A stretch of DNA of 64,000 bases, from contig NZ_CM001023.1 in NCBI RefSeq assembly GCF_000166275.1, forward strand, positions 2,979,001 through 3,043,000, written 5' to 3'. The notes under the pieces are model-generated. The model saw only the letters and a list, made by a program, of their open reading frames with translations, was not told the origin of the DNA and made no database searches. This document shows positions 1 to 9,162 of this stretch, piece after piece. Both the position numbers and the translations under genes were made by a program. The DNA is from Algoriphagus machipongonensis (GTDB lineage Bacteria; Bacteroidota; Bacteroidia; Cytophagales; Cyclobacteriaceae). How positions within the stretch are numbered: position 1 is the first letter of the stretch; each line of letters begins with the position of its first letter.

Positions 1-153
1 ACCTGTATATTTAGCTGTAACTGTTACCGAAGGTGGAACTATTTCTGGGAATTGGGTAATGGGCAATGAGATCAGTGAAAGCCCTCCCATAAAGACTATA
101 ATTACCGAAATGACCGTGGATAAAATCGGTCGTTTGATAAATAATTCAAACAT
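1..153 (-). CDS. RND efflux pump inner-membrane subunit, N-terminal fragment (AcrB/MexB type)
   Basis: Only the first 51 codons lie in the window; the gene runs off the left edge. The translation starts MFELFIKRPILSTVIS, then a hydrophobic segment, then LPITQFPEIVPPSV. This is the classic beginning of AcrB/MexB-type proton-driven multidrug exporters: a cytosolic amphipathic stretch, the first membrane helix, and the 'P-x-QFPEI-PP-V' entrance to the porter domain. It starts 34 bases after the stop of the adaptor gene on the same strand, so adaptor and pump are very likely one operon. The family exports drugs, detergents or lipids from the inner membrane or periplasm through a TolC-type channel. 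Substrate cannot be told from this fragment. Confidence 0.93.
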   Translation of the reverse strand, partial: MFELFIKRPILSTVISVIIVFMGGLSLISLPITQFPEIVPPSVTVTAKYTG

Positions 154-187
154 GATTTTTTACTTGAAAGAAAATTGAAGGAATGAT

Positions 188-1366
188 TTAGAGGGAATGG
201 TAAAGGGTATCATACGCCTCTTGTTCAGGCACATTGACAGGGGTTATGACACTTCCGTCTTTCACTTGCTGAATACCTTCATAGATTATCTTATCACCAG
301 GCTCAAAACCTTCAGCCACATAAAAAAGACCATACCTTCTAATCGGTTTAAAGCTTCTTACTTTCACAGTATTTTCCTTATCCAGGATATAAACATAATT
401 GTATTCCTGTATCTCAAAACTTGATTTTTGGGGAATCAAATAAACTTGTTCCATTTCATTCGTCATCATGACTTTTCCACTAGCACCATGCTTGATCAAA
501 CCCTCTGGGTTGGGAAACCTAACCCGAAAAGCAATTGAGCCTGTTCCGGTTTCAAAATCTGCCTCCATGGTTTCCAGCTTTCCCTTGTAGGGATAAACAT
601 TTCCGTCTGAAAGGACTAATGAAATCTCTTTTTCTAAAAGCTCCTCTTCTCCATTTTCTTGCTTCTCTCTCATGTATCTCAAATACTCATTTTCATTCAC
701 CTTGTAATAGGCGAAGATTTCAGAAATATCAGTTATATGAGTCATTAGTGATCCTGGAGAAACCAAGCTTCCCGTTTTGAAAGGTATTCTATCTACAATT
801 CCATCAAATGGAGCCCTGATAACGCTATAAGAAAGTCCAGTCTCAGCATTTTTTACCATTGACTCTGCCTGCAGAATACCAGACTCAGCCATTTCTAGTT
901 TAGCCTTTGCCAATTCCAACTCAGAATCTGTTATGATTTTTTTATCAACTAAAATCTGAAGTCTTTCCACCTCTAGCCTAGCAGCCTGTGCCTGAGCTCT
1001 TTCCTGCATCAAAAGCGCTTTACTGCTATTCACAATTTCTCCTAATTCAGAAGAATTTAACTTAAAGAGCGCTTGTCCTTTCTTTACCTCCTCACCTTCA
1101 TCCACATAAATCTCCTCGACAAAACCTTCCACCTTCGCTCTTACTTCAACAAATTGGACGGCCTGAATATCACAAACATAAGTCTGCGGAACATCAATTG
1201 TCTGGGCCTTAAGCTCCATTACTGGAATACTTAATGGTTTGTCTTTTTTGCGACGACGACCTTCACCGTCACCACAAGAAACCATCGTCATTAAAATTAA
1301 TGCCGAGACCAAAGTCTTAGCATAAGATGAAAACAGAAATTTCCTTTTAGTAAAAAGAATAATCAT
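188..1366 (-). CDS. RND efflux periplasmic adaptor (membrane fusion protein), lipoprotein
   Basis: About 392 residues. The chosen ATG gives a lipoprotein signal peptide with a basic start (TKRK), a hydrophobic core and lipobox MVSC (Cys31); a GTG 60 bases upstream would add an unlikely leader. After a basic, disordered linker comes the first half of the barrel-sandwich (lipoyl-like) domain around VEVRAKVEGFVEEIYVDEGE, then a helical hairpin rich in Ala/Glu/Leu, the second half of the sandwich (VIRAPFDGIVDRI), a beta-barrel and a membrane-proximal domain. This is the AcrA/MexA architecture and length. It bridges the RND pump encoded 34 bases downstream and an outer-membrane channel. No TolC gene is adjacent inside the window. 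Regulation is not visible. Confidence 0.9.
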   Translation of the reverse strand: MIILFTKRKFLFSSYAKTLVSALILMTMVSCGDGEGRRRKKDKPLSIPVMELKAQTIDVPQTYVCDIQAVQFVEVRAKVEGFVEEIYVDEGEEVKKGQALFKLNSSELGEIVNSSKALLMQERAQAQAARLEVERLQILVDKKIITDSELELAKAKLEMAESGILQAESMVKNAETGLSYSVIRAPFDGIVDRIPFKTGSLVSPGSLMTHITDISEIFAYYKVNENEYLRYMREKQENGEEELLEKEISLVLSDGNVYPYKGKLETMEADFETGTGSIAFRVRFPNPEGLIKHGASGKVMMTNEMEQVYLIPQKSSFEIQEYNYVYILDKENTVKVRSFKPIRRYGLFYVAEGFEPGDKIIYEGIQQVKDGSVITPVNVPEQEAYDTLYHSL

Positions 1367-1889
1367 GGGTAGTAATTCAGCTAGTTTTCTCAATCCACCA
1401 ATACCCTTGCATTGATGGTAATTCACCCTTTAAAATCAACTTCATTTCAAAGCACACTCTTTTATTAAACGGGTAGAGCTAAATTATATTATTTATAAAA
1501 AAAAGGGAAATCCATTACACGATTGGTTAACAACACTGCATTTAATTATCATTAAAATATTTAAACCTTCTTTTTTAACAGGAATTTCCATTAGACATTT
1601 TGCCTATAATTCTCAATTTGAGACATTAATAATAATCATCTGTTTTTCAATATTTTATAAAATATAATTTTGAATAAACACAGAGGGTATTATAGACTAG
1701 AAAGTAAAACCTTTCTTAAACATTTTTTTTAAGTGACAAATAAAAATCTGACTTAAAAATCTATCCTATAAAAACCATGAATCTGTAACAAAAAAAACAG
1801 CCCCATATCTTATTTAAAAAATTTCTTCCCAAGAAAAAATAGTCAAAAATTAAAATATTAAATCTTGCATTTCCTGCGAGGTTAAAAAG
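1367..1889. other. Intergenic AT-rich stretch without a recognised gene
   Basis: About 520 bases between the RND adaptor start and the terminator of the GIN lipoprotein gene. It is very AT-rich and has no convincing reading frame or tRNA. It must hold the promoter of the RND operon, but no good match to the Bacteroidota TTTG / TAnnTTTG pattern was found on the minus strand. Confidence 0.5.
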
Positions 1890-1916
1890 CAAAAAGCCCC
1901 GATTTTCATCGGGGCT
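1890..1916 (-). terminator. Rho-independent terminator of the GIN lipoprotein gene
   Basis: Perfect 9-bp stem (AGCCCCGAT / ATCGGGGCT, 1895-1903 and 1908-1916) with a TTTC loop. On the minus strand it is followed by a run of T, so it ends transcription of the gene that stops at 1943. Confidence 0.88.
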
Positions 1917-1942
1917 TATGGGTGATTGTGAACAACTTTTCA

Positions 1943-2890
1943 CTAATTCCTTATTTCAATCCTGCCGCTTGATACGGCGCCAGACACGGTATAAGGGGAA
2001 CCATTATCTATTTTCAATTTTCCACCAGAGGAACTGTTTCCTACTTTTAGATTACCACTATTTGCAGTCAGATCATAGTTGAACTCACTCAAGTCAGAGA
2101 AAGTTTGAATATTGATCGAACCGGAATTAGCATGAAACTCCGAGCTTCCACTCAATCCTGAGTTGACTGCCTTGATTTTCCCAGAGGATACTTTTAAGAA
2201 CCCTAACTGCTCCACTCCTATCAAATTAATGTTTCCTGAATTTAGAGTTGCCTCCAATAATCCTTCAACATCATTCACTTGTAAGTTTCCTGAAGAACCA
2301 TCCATAGTTACGTTCCCCTGAACTTTTCCTAAAGAAACATTTCCGGAATTGACACTTACTGTTAGCTCGCCTATCAGATAATTTGCCTCAATCTTCCCAG
2401 AACTTGCTTTCAATTGAATGCTATTGGCTTCAATATTTTGAGCTACTAAATTCCCTGACCCAGCACTTATTCTAAAATCATCAGCAAGGACATTAGAAAC
2501 TGTTCCTTTACCGGAACCGATTGCTATATCCAATTCCATTTCTTCTGGGCCATTCAGATATATTCTTCCTTTATCTCTTCCGCTTCCGAATAGCTTTTTC
2601 TGATCAAGCTCAATGATCAACTTTCCTTGCTCCTCACGATACTTGATTTCATATCTTCCTTTTTTTGAAGATTCCAATAAAGCATCCATTTGAACAGTGG
2701 TCATTTCAGGGTCTCCTAGGTATACTACATCCAAGAATCCTGATTCTATTTCAACTTCATTTATTCCAGTAAATTCTTCGTTTATTGTCTGAACTACTTC
2801 TAATTCTTGATAACATGAGCTCAAAAGCACAATCAAAGAAAATATGGATAAATTTATTTTTATGTTATTAAAGTTCCTTTTGAATTTCAT
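1943..2890 (-). CDS. Head GIN domain lipoprotein (DUF2807, putative autotransporter-adhesin-like)
   Basis: 315 residues. The N-terminus has a lipoprotein signal ending in LSSC (Cys26). The remainder is a regular series of short strands built on repeats such as SGSGNL, ASSGKIEA, NSGNVSLG, GSSGNLQV, NSGNINL, SSGKIKAV and NSGSINI. Recurrent SG[NK][ILV] turns predict a right-handed beta-helix. The N-terminal third carries the GIN-type segment (GINEVEIESGFLDVVYLGD). The DUF2807 family is common in Bacteroidota; its role is not settled, with surface or periplasmic scaffolding suggested. It stands alone with its own terminator. Function is therefore only inferred from fold and location. Confidence 0.85.
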   Translation of the reverse strand: MKFKRNFNNIKINLSIFSLIVLLSSCYQELEVVQTINEEFTGINEVEIESGFLDVVYLGDPEMTTVQMDALLESSKKGRYEIKYREEQGKLIIELDQKKLFGSGRDKGRIYLNGPEEMELDIAIGSGKGTVSNVLADDFRISAGSGNLVAQNIEANSIQLKASSGKIEANYLIGELTVSVNSGNVSLGKVQGNVTMDGSSGNLQVNDVEGLLEATLNSGNINLIGVEQLGFLKVSSGKIKAVNSGLSGSSEFHANSGSINIQTFSDLSEFNYDLTANSGNLKVGNSSSGGKLKIDNGSPYTVSGAVSSGRIEIRN

Positions 2891-2948
2891 AATGTGTAGA
2901 TTTTATAATATTGTTTCGTTTTCAAATTATTAATCCACTGCATGCATA

Positions 2949-2956
2949 CAAATGTA
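2949..2956 (-). promoter_or_regulatory. Possible -7 element for the GIN lipoprotein gene
   Basis: Read on the minus strand this is TACATTTG, matching the Bacteroidota -7 consensus TAnnTTTG, about 58 bases before the start codon. No clear TTTG -33 element is seen at the right distance, so this is a weak call. Confidence 0.35.
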
Positions 2957-3192
2957 CGACCTTTTTTCAGTGGAGGTTTTTACTATTTAGATTTCTTGAC
3001 ATAAGTCAAATCGGTATTAGTAATATTCTGTTTAAGTTCTTGGTGGAGAATTATTTTTTTGCCTTCCACAAACAGCCCTATCTCTGAGTAAACCTGTGTT
3101 TATAGCCATTTTGATTGGATTTTTGTATTAGTTTCACATCTTTGATTCTAAGACAACCCAAGTCTCTTTTCCCCCTATTAAAATTTGTAAAA

Positions 3193-3510
3193 ATGATAGC
3201 AAAGACTCCAAAACCTCCATATTATGCGGTGATTTTCACAAGCTTACGTTCTGACCAGGCAGAGAATTATTTAGAAACCGCCCTGGAAATGGAGCGATTG
3301 GCGGCCCTTCAAAAAGGATATTTAGGTCATGAGACTGCTCGGGAGGACACTGGTATTACTGTAAGTTATTGGCAGGATCTGGAGTCAATCAAAAACTGGA
3401 AAAACCAAAGTGATCATTTGATCGCACAAAAAATGGGTAGAGAAGCTTGGTACACTGCTTATAAAACAAGAATATGTCTCGTAGAAAGAGATTATGGTTT
3501 CGAACTTTAG
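3193..3510 (+). CDS. Antibiotic biosynthesis monooxygenase (ABM) domain protein
   Basis: 105 residues starting at ATG 3193; a TTG 78 bases upstream would add a non-conserved leader. The protein reads as a single dimeric alpha/beta-barrel ABM domain: strand YYAVIFTSLRS, helix around YLETALEMERLAALQKGYLG, strand ITVSYWQDLESIKNWK, then the C-terminal helix and strand. This matches the small cytosolic ABM/DUF3291-like proteins found widely in bacteria, often heme- or quinone-related or of unknown substrate. The neighbouring lipoprotein gene follows 29 bases later and an alpha/beta hydrolase after that, so the three may be co-transcribed. Specific reaction unknown. Confidence 0.75.
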   Translation: MIAKTPKPPYYAVIFTSLRSDQAENYLETALEMERLAALQKGYLGHETAREDTGITVSYWQDLESIKNWKNQSDHLIAQKMGREAWYTAYKTRICLVERDYGFEL

Positions 3511-3539
3511 TTCTATTTTTGAATAATAATCAACAAAAG

Positions 3540-4148
3540 ATGAAACAACGTATTTCTCAACTTAAAAAAGGGGTTGCCAGTACACTGATCTTGTCATCCT
3601 TATACATGTCTATATTGATTCTGGGTGCTTGCGTTGATGCTATGGATGATCCATATCCATTTGGAAAATGTCCTGATGCAAGAGATGCCAGAGTAATAGA
3701 TTTGAATGTTTATTACGCACCTTATGAAGATTCAAGGTATGCTATAGAAACTGATACAGTTTCTTTCTCCGATTTTGAAATCAATTTGGAATTGATCCCA
3801 GAAGTAATTTCAGAAAGTAGCATATTAGGAAGTCTTCCTGGGACCGCCTATGCCTTATCATGTATAGCGACTTATAACTTTAAAAATATTTCCAATATCA
3901 GCATTACGCTCTTAGAGCCTTTTGGGGGTTTAGAGGCAGGAGCTGATATTTCTGACAATATCATTGTTAAAAATAATATAAGTCTAAAATCTCTCGAGGA
4001 TTTTGATAATACATTTAATCACTTCAGAGGGGTTATAAATCTTCTTCCTACCAATTACGATCAATTAAAAACAAGAACAATTATAACATTGAAAAATGGA
4101 TCTGAAATTGTTGCTGACTCTAGCTCACCTTACTTAAAAGTAAACTAA
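3540..4148 (+). CDS. Predicted lipoprotein of unknown function
   Basis: 202 residues starting at ATG 3540. The N-terminus is a lipoprotein signal (basic MKQRISQLKK, hydrophobic core, lipobox LGAC with Cys31). The mature part has few features: an early CPDARDARVIDLNVYY segment, then a mostly beta-stranded body with SCIATYNFKNISNISITLLEP in the middle. It resembles DUF5034-type Bacteroidota lipoproteins in overall look, but I do not recognise it firmly. It lies 29 bases after the ABM gene and 5 bases before the hydrolase gene, suggesting an operon. No function can be assigned. Confidence 0.7.
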   Translation: MKQRISQLKKGVASTLILSSLYMSILILGACVDAMDDPYPFGKCPDARDARVIDLNVYYAPYEDSRYAIETDTVSFSDFEINLELIPEVISESSILGSLPGTAYALSCIATYNFKNISNISITLLEPFGGLEAGADISDNIIVKNNISLKSLEDFDNTFNHFRGVINLLPTNYDQLKTRTIITLKNGSEIVADSSSPYLKVN

Positions 4149-4153
4149 CCAAT

Positions 4154-5221
4154 ATGTTACGTAAAATATTCCTTGGGATTTTCGCTGCAGCCATCGTTAT
4201 GGCCATACTCTATATGGTAGGTCCCAAGTTGGATAAGGAGCAATTAGTTATCCAATACCCTGAAATCCCAACTAGGATGTCAGAACTTGAAACTTACGTA
4301 AACCAAAGAGAAGACAGCGTAAATGGCTTAAAACCAGGAAATGAAGCATATATCGTCTGGGCAGATAGTTCAAACAAGAGAAAAACTCCTTATTCAATCG
4401 TCTATATTCATGGATTCGGAGCTAGCCCCATGGAAGGTGATCCGGTTCATAGATTCCTTGCCGAGCATTTTGGCGCTAATCTATATGTCACAAGACTACC
4501 CGAACATGGAATAAAAAGGCCGAACGCCTTCGAATACCTAACTCCACAAGTTTTAGCAAATGCCGCTGGTGAAGCTTATCAAATTGGCAAAGCTCTAGGA
4601 GATTCAGTCGTGGTGGTTGGAACTTCTATGGGAGGAGCTTTAACATTACTACTAGCAAGTCAACAACCTGATATTAAGTCCGTTGTTGTTTATTCTCCGG
4701 CAATCAGAGATCAGGGAAATAAACTGGAATCCTTATTTGTCCCTTGGGGTAAAAAAATTATGGAATGGTTTCTCACCGACAATAAAGTAATGCATACTCA
4801 AAGAGAAGGAGAAAAAGCAAAATATTGGTCAGAAGAATATCATATGCACGCCCATGAAAGCTTAGCGGTTTTGTTGTATGGAATGATGAATGAAAAAACT
4901 TTCAAAAAAATAAATCAGCCATTATTTCTAGGCTACTATTACAAAGATGAAAAGGAACAGGATCCTGTGGTAAGCGTAGCAGAAATGCTGAAAATGTACG
5001 ATCAAATCAGTACACCCGATGCTATGAAAAGAAAGGTTGCTTTCCCAGAATCAGGAGATCATGTCATTGCTAGTTCTATTACCTCAAATGATTGGGAAGG
5101 TGTATTATTTAGTACGATAGACTTCCTCGAAAATGTGGCAAATATTCCATCTAAAGAGGAATATAGCCAAAAAGTAAAGGAATTGAATGAGTTAAATGAG
5201 GCTATTCCTACTATGAATTAG
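4154..5221 (+). CDS. Membrane-anchored alpha/beta hydrolase
   Basis: 355 residues. A single N-terminal membrane helix (residues 4-22) is followed by an alpha/beta hydrolase fold: oxyanion-hole segment YIHGFGASP (85-92), nucleophile elbow GTSMGG with Ser158, a likely acidic residue near Asp270, and GDHV with catalytic His303. The order and spacing are those of serine hydrolases of the carboxylesterase/monoacylglycerol-lipase type. The helix probably anchors the enzyme to the inner membrane facing the periplasm. It starts 5 bases after the preceding lipoprotein gene and converges on the next gene with 25 bases between stops; no clear hairpin terminator is seen there. Substrate unknown. Confidence 0.82.
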   Translation: MLRKIFLGIFAAAIVMAILYMVGPKLDKEQLVIQYPEIPTRMSELETYVNQREDSVNGLKPGNEAYIVWADSSNKRKTPYSIVYIHGFGASPMEGDPVHRFLAEHFGANLYVTRLPEHGIKRPNAFEYLTPQVLANAAGEAYQIGKALGDSVVVVGTSMGGALTLLLASQQPDIKSVVVYSPAIRDQGNKLESLFVPWGKKIMEWFLTDNKVMHTQREGEKAKYWSEEYHMHAHESLAVLLYGMMNEKTFKKINQPLFLGYYYKDEKEQDPVVSVAEMLKMYDQISTPDAMKRKVAFPESGDHVIASSITSNDWEGVLFSTIDFLENVANIPSKEEYSQKVKELNELNEAIPTMN

Positions 5222-5246
5222 TTAATAAAACCTTACGTTTTTTTCT

Positions 5247-7154
5247 CTAATTACTTTCAAAGGAATAACGGAACGGGGCAGTCGGTAGCCCTAAGGCATT
5301 CACTAAATTGACTTCAGGGTTATCCGCCCAGGCATATCGGATTTCAACAGGATTTGTTACATCAAGGTTTAAAACCACTTCATTGACACCAGAAATTTCC
5401 CCTGAGACTTCTTGAAATCTACCGGATGATGTCTCTACAATAAAGCCTTTGACTGAATTGTCTCCATCTGAGATTTCCAATCCACCAGCTACATCTTCAA
5501 AAGTCACAACAATTTTACCTTCCTGAATACTTGCACTTTTAAAGACAGGTCCATTAGCCACAATATCCTCGTTATAGGCAATTTTTTTAGCTTGTAGCCA
5601 AAGTCTTTCACCTACATCTTTTTTGTTTTTGGGATGAATGTCTCCTGCTTCTCCAATATCAATAATTACTGCCATACCCGTATTTGGCAAACTCAACGTT
5701 TTTGATTGAGCTTCTCTTAAATAGGCCCAATCACTCTCAGGCTGAGGGGATTTACGCTCCATGAAATTTGCTAACTGAACAAATAGGAAAGGAATATCAC
5801 CAAGTCCCCACTTTGACCTCCAATTAGTAATCATTGCTGAAAAAAGCTCTTCATACTCATCTGCTCTCCCTGCATTGCTTTCTCCTTGATACCATATTAC
5901 TCCTTTGATGGGATAAGAAACAAGCGGGTTAATCATAGAATTATACATCATTCCAGGCTTCCAATTTACTTTTTCTACCTTTGGAAGCTGAGGTTCAACA
6001 ATATTTGTTGAATATGCCCAATTGCCTTCTAGAGATATTTTATTGCTGCCTTGAAGAATATACATTTCTCCTGATTCTCCTACTCGAGGCTGATTGTTCC
6101 ACGTATTTATTGCTCTTATCGTCAAAACATTCGTTCCTTCATTCAACCATGAAGCTGGAATATCAATCTCTGGAACCGGAACTCCCCAATCTTTGTAATG
6201 TAAAAGATTTCCATTGAGATAGATGTAAGCCATTTGATCAATGTTTGACAGGTGAAGAACTGCTTCCTGTGCTGTGGCTAGTTTAAATCCCTTCCGTATC
6301 CAAGCAATATCCTGCATGGGATTTGATTTGGGGAGGTTAATGGTCCCCCAACCCGAATCATCATAATCAATCGATGCAACTTGCAAAGCTTGCAAAGAGT
6401 CTGGTCCTGTGACTAATTTATTTCTCAGGTCACTATTCTTCTCATTTTCCAATACTTTTTTCTCCCACTCTTCAGCTTGGTCAATTATCTCCTTTGCTTC
6501 AGCACTATAACTTGCATCCATGGAAGCTAAAACTGATGCATCTGTCCAACCTTCAGCAGGTGTTCCTCCCCAATTGGATTCAATGATTCCCACCGGCACA
6601 TCCTTTTCCAAATGATTCCTTTTAGCAAAAAACCAGGCTACTGCAGAAAAATCCGGTAAGTTTTCTTTATTGGCTACTTTCCATTCTCCTCCCTGAAGAT
6701 CCTCTTGAGGCATTGCACTATAACTGTGGGGAACTTTAAAAAATCTAATTTCTGGATTTCCACCTTCCGAAAATTCCTTTTCTGCTCCTATAACATCGGA
6801 TTTCAAAGCCCATTCCATGTTGGATTGACCTCCAGCCAGCCAAACATCTCCAATGTAAACATCTTCAATTTCTTGATTATTGACTTGAAGGACAAAAGGG
6901 CCTCCTGCCTTTGCCTCAGGTAGCTTAAGACTCCAAGTGCTGTCAATTGCTACCTCGGTACTCCCCATAAGCCCAGCAATAGAAACCCTTACTTTTTTAT
7001 TAGGAATTCCTTTTCCCCAAACATGAACTTTTTGATTCCGTTGGAGGACCATGCCATTTTCAAAAATTATAGGTAGCGTAACTTCTGAATCAAATTTATC
7101 TGTATTACATGCAAATAAGCTACAGCAAAAAAGGATGATGAGATATCGTTTCAT
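5247..7154 (-). CDS. Sialate O-acetylesterase-like carbohydrate esterase (SASA domain), lipoprotein
   Basis: 635 residues. Signal peptide with lipobox LFAC (Cys16). An N-terminal beta domain (FENGMVLQRNQKVHVWGKG) precedes the esterase core: block WLAGGQSNMEW with nucleophile Ser111, block GVIWYQGESNAGR, and the C-terminal GDIHP with the catalytic Asp/His pair near residue 513. A beta-sandwich (galactose-binding-like) domain is inserted at about 240-380. This is the architecture of SIAE-type enzymes, which in Bacteroidota deacetylate sialic acid or, frequently, acetylated xylan and other glycans. The nearby xylose operon makes a role in xylan deacetylation possible but unproved. Located on the cell surface or periplasmic side as a lipoprotein. 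Confidence 0.88.
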   Translation of the reverse strand: MKRYLIILFCCSLFACNTDKFDSEVTLPIIFENGMVLQRNQKVHVWGKGIPNKKVRVSIAGLMGSTEVAIDSTWSLKLPEAKAGGPFVLQVNNQEIEDVYIGDVWLAGGQSNMEWALKSDVIGAEKEFSEGGNPEIRFFKVPHSYSAMPQEDLQGGEWKVANKENLPDFSAVAWFFAKRNHLEKDVPVGIIESNWGGTPAEGWTDASVLASMDASYSAEAKEIIDQAEEWEKKVLENEKNSDLRNKLVTGPDSLQALQVASIDYDDSGWGTINLPKSNPMQDIAWIRKGFKLATAQEAVLHLSNIDQMAYIYLNGNLLHYKDWGVPVPEIDIPASWLNEGTNVLTIRAINTWNNQPRVGESGEMYILQGSNKISLEGNWAYSTNIVEPQLPKVEKVNWKPGMMYNSMINPLVSYPIKGVIWYQGESNAGRADEYEELFSAMITNWRSKWGLGDIPFLFVQLANFMERKSPQPESDWAYLREAQSKTLSLPNTGMAVIIDIGEAGDIHPKNKKDVGERLWLQAKKIAYNEDIVANGPVFKSASIQEGKIVVTFEDVAGGLEISDGDNSVKGFIVETSSGRFQEVSGEISGVNEVVLNLDVTNPVEIRYAWADNPEVNLVNALGLPTAPFRYSFESN

Positions 7155-7238
7155 GGGATTTTGGGATTGACAATAGAAAAATGCTTAAAAAAAACGAAAG
7201 ACCATATTCTATCAAGAGATTTATAATGCTTTCATTAA

Positions 7239-7736
7239 TTAATTTACTTGATTTTCAATTGCTTCAATACCATTTACCAAATAAGCAAATGCCGCATTCC
7301 AATTGATTGCAATTTCATTGGAAGCATAACTCTTAGTATCATCTACATAAGACATGTCAGGTACCTTGCTTGGATATTCTAAATTATCTTGCTGCCCTGG
7401 GTTGGGACCTCCAACCAGAAATCCAGGGATAGGAGGCAATTCAGGCCTATATGCTACCAGTCAATGATGAGGGTGTAAAGGGGTATTTGCCCCAAAGCCG
7501 GTAACATAAGAATAACCAGTTGCATTTCTTCCCAATAAATAATCAAGAATCCCTTTTGATACATCCAAATAAGCTTTGTTATGACTTATTAAGAAGGCTT
7601 TTATCAAAAGTATCCCCTGATTTGAAGCCACAGCATTACTTCCCCAAACAAAATCTCTTGGTGAACTCCCCATGGTTATTTGGAAGGCACTTGACTTTTG
7701 GTTTTGATAATAGCCATTTGCAGCTTCTTCTAATAC
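7239..7736 (-). pseudogene. Decayed C-terminal fragment of a glycoside hydrolase family 9 endoglucanase
   Basis: One continuous frame of about 165 codons reads like the end of a GH9 catalytic domain: GYYQNQKSSAFQIT, DFVWGSNAVASNQG, LLGRNATGYSYVTGFG, HPHH, then PIPGFLVGGPNPGQQD, SYASNEIAINWNAA and YLVNGIEAIE. A TGA at 7461-7463 interrupts it exactly where GH9 enzymes have HPHHR, so a CGA to TGA change is the simple explanation. Upstream the frame hits another stop at 7737-7739. The first two thirds of the enzyme are absent: the xylA terminator begins only about 30 bases further on. The order therefore fits a deletion that removed most of a secreted cellulase/xyloglucanase followed by a nonsense mutation. 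Not expected to make an active enzyme. Confidence 0.88.
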
Positions 7737-7761
7737 TCAAGATTTTGAGTATATGAAAACC

Positions 7762-7792
7762 AAAAAACCCGATGGAGAATATCCACCGGGTT
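7762..7792 (-). terminator. Rho-independent terminator of the xylose operon
   Basis: Arms 7766-7776 and 7782-7792 (AACCCGATGGA / TCCACCGGGTT) form an 11-bp stem. The single A/C mismatch on the + strand becomes a G-U pair in minus-strand RNA, which together with the T run after the stem shows that it serves the minus-strand xylA gene. Confidence 0.88.
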
Positions 7793-7819
7793 GATTCAGC
7801 TGATTAAAGCTTTATTGTT

Positions 7820-9133
7820 TTAGATAAATCTATTCAAAAGATTTTCGAAGTATTCTTGCTTACCACTGGTCATGGCTGGCTCACCATTTTCAGCTGCATA
7901 ATTTCTTAAGTCTTCCAAAGTAAGGGCTCCATTTTCGAAGTCCTTTCCTTTTCCACTATCATAACTTGCATACCTAGCTTTTCTTCTTTCTAGGTAATCA
8001 GATTTCTCCAACATATCCTGAGCAATCAACATACTTCTTGCAAAAGCATCCATACTACCGATATGCGCCAAGAATAAATCATCTTGATCTGTTGAGTTTC
8101 TTCTGATTTTTGCGTCAAAGTTTACTCCTCCACCTTGAAGTCCTCCAGAAGTCAACATAACAAGCATGGACTCTGTCAATTCTTGTAGATTAATGGCAAA
8201 CTGATCCGTATCCCAACCATTTTGGTAATCGCCTCTATTGGCATCAATACTTCCTAGCATTCCTGCGTCAGCAGCAACTTGAAGTTCGTGCTGGAAAGTA
8301 TGTCCTGCAAGAGTAGCATGGTTTACTTCAATATTGATTTTGAAATCCTTATCAAGACCATATTGTCTTAGGAAGCCAATTACAGTAGCAGAATCATAAT
8401 CGTACTGGTGTTTAGTTGGTTCCATTGGCTTAGGCTCAATAAAGAAAGTTCCTTTGAAACCATTCTTTCTAGCATAGTCTTTTGCCATTGTAAGGAACTT
8501 AGCCAAATGCTCAGTCTCACGCTTCATATCTGTATTCAGCAAAGACATATATCCTTCACGTCCACCCCAGAACACATAATTTTCACCATCAAGGGCGATA
8601 GTTGCATCAAGGGCGTTTTTCACCTGCGTTCCAGCATAAGCCAAAACATCGAAGTCCGGGTTGGTAGAAGCACCGTTCATATATCTAGGATTACTAAATA
8701 CATTCGCAGTTCCCCAAAGCAATTTCACACCGGTTTCTGCCTGCTTTTGCTTGGCATATTCCGTGATAATCTGCATTCTTTTTTCGTACTCGGCGACAGT
8801 AGGACCTTCGTCGATTAGATCCACATCATGAAAGCAGTAATATGGGGCACCAATCTTAGTGATAAATTCAAAAGCTGCGTCCATCTTGTCCTTGGCTCTT
8901 TGAATTGGGTCAGGGTTGGCATCCCAAGGGTGAACAATAGTTCCGGGTCCGAATGGGTCATTGCCTGTTCCACAGAATGAATGCCAATAAGCGATAGAGA
9001 ACTTAAAGTGCTCTTTCATGGTCTTACCGGCAATCACACGGTTTTCATCATAATAGCGAAACGCCATTGGGTTATCACTATCCTTACCTTCAAAAGGAAT
9101 TTTCTCAATTGAAGGAAAAAACAATTTTGACAT
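7820..9133 (-). CDS. xylA: Xylose isomerase
   Basis: 437 residues, the usual length for the class II enzyme of Bacteroidota. It converts D-xylose to D-xylulose in the cytosol using two divalent metal ions on a TIM barrel. Visible signatures are [11 protein letters not shown] with the catalytic His102 and Asp105, [25 protein letters not shown] (metal-binding Glu and substrate Lys), [10 protein letters not shown] and the metal-binding DANRGD motif. It is last in the operon symporter-xylB-xylA, 29 bases after xylB, and followed by a strong terminator. The operon supplies xylulose 5-phosphate to the pentose phosphate pathway. No XylR-like regulator is present in the window. Confidence 0.98.
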   Translation of the reverse strand: MSKLFFPSIEKIPFEGKDSDNPMAFRYYDENRVIAGKTMKEHFKFSIAYWHSFCGTGNDPFGPGTIVHPWDANPDPIQRAKDKMDAAFEFITKIGAPYYCFHDVDLIDEGPTVAEYEKRMQIITEYAKQKQAETGVKLLWGTANVFSNPRYMNGASTNPDFDVLAYAGTQVKNALDATIALDGENYVFWGGREGYMSLLNTDMKRETEHLAKFLTMAKDYARKNGFKGTFFIEPKPMEPTKHQYDYDSATVIGFLRQYGLDKDFKINIEVNHATLAGHTFQHELQVAADAGMLGSIDANRGDYQNGWDTDQFAINLQELTESMLVMLTSGGLQGGGVNFDAKIRRNSTDQDDLFLAHIGSMDAFARSMLIAQDMLEKSDYLERRKARYASYDSGKGKDFENGALTLEDLRNYAAENGEPAMTSGKQEYFENLLNRFI

Positions 9134-9162
9134 GTTAATATAATTTAGGTTACTACAATAGG

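Noticed and set aside
1761..1943. 60-codon minus-strand frame after the GIN lipoprotein gene
   Set aside because: It runs through the terminator hairpin at 1890-1916 and has no homology or typical composition.
8408..8818. 136-codon + strand frame opposite xylA
   Set aside because: Antisense shadow of a strongly conserved enzyme gene.
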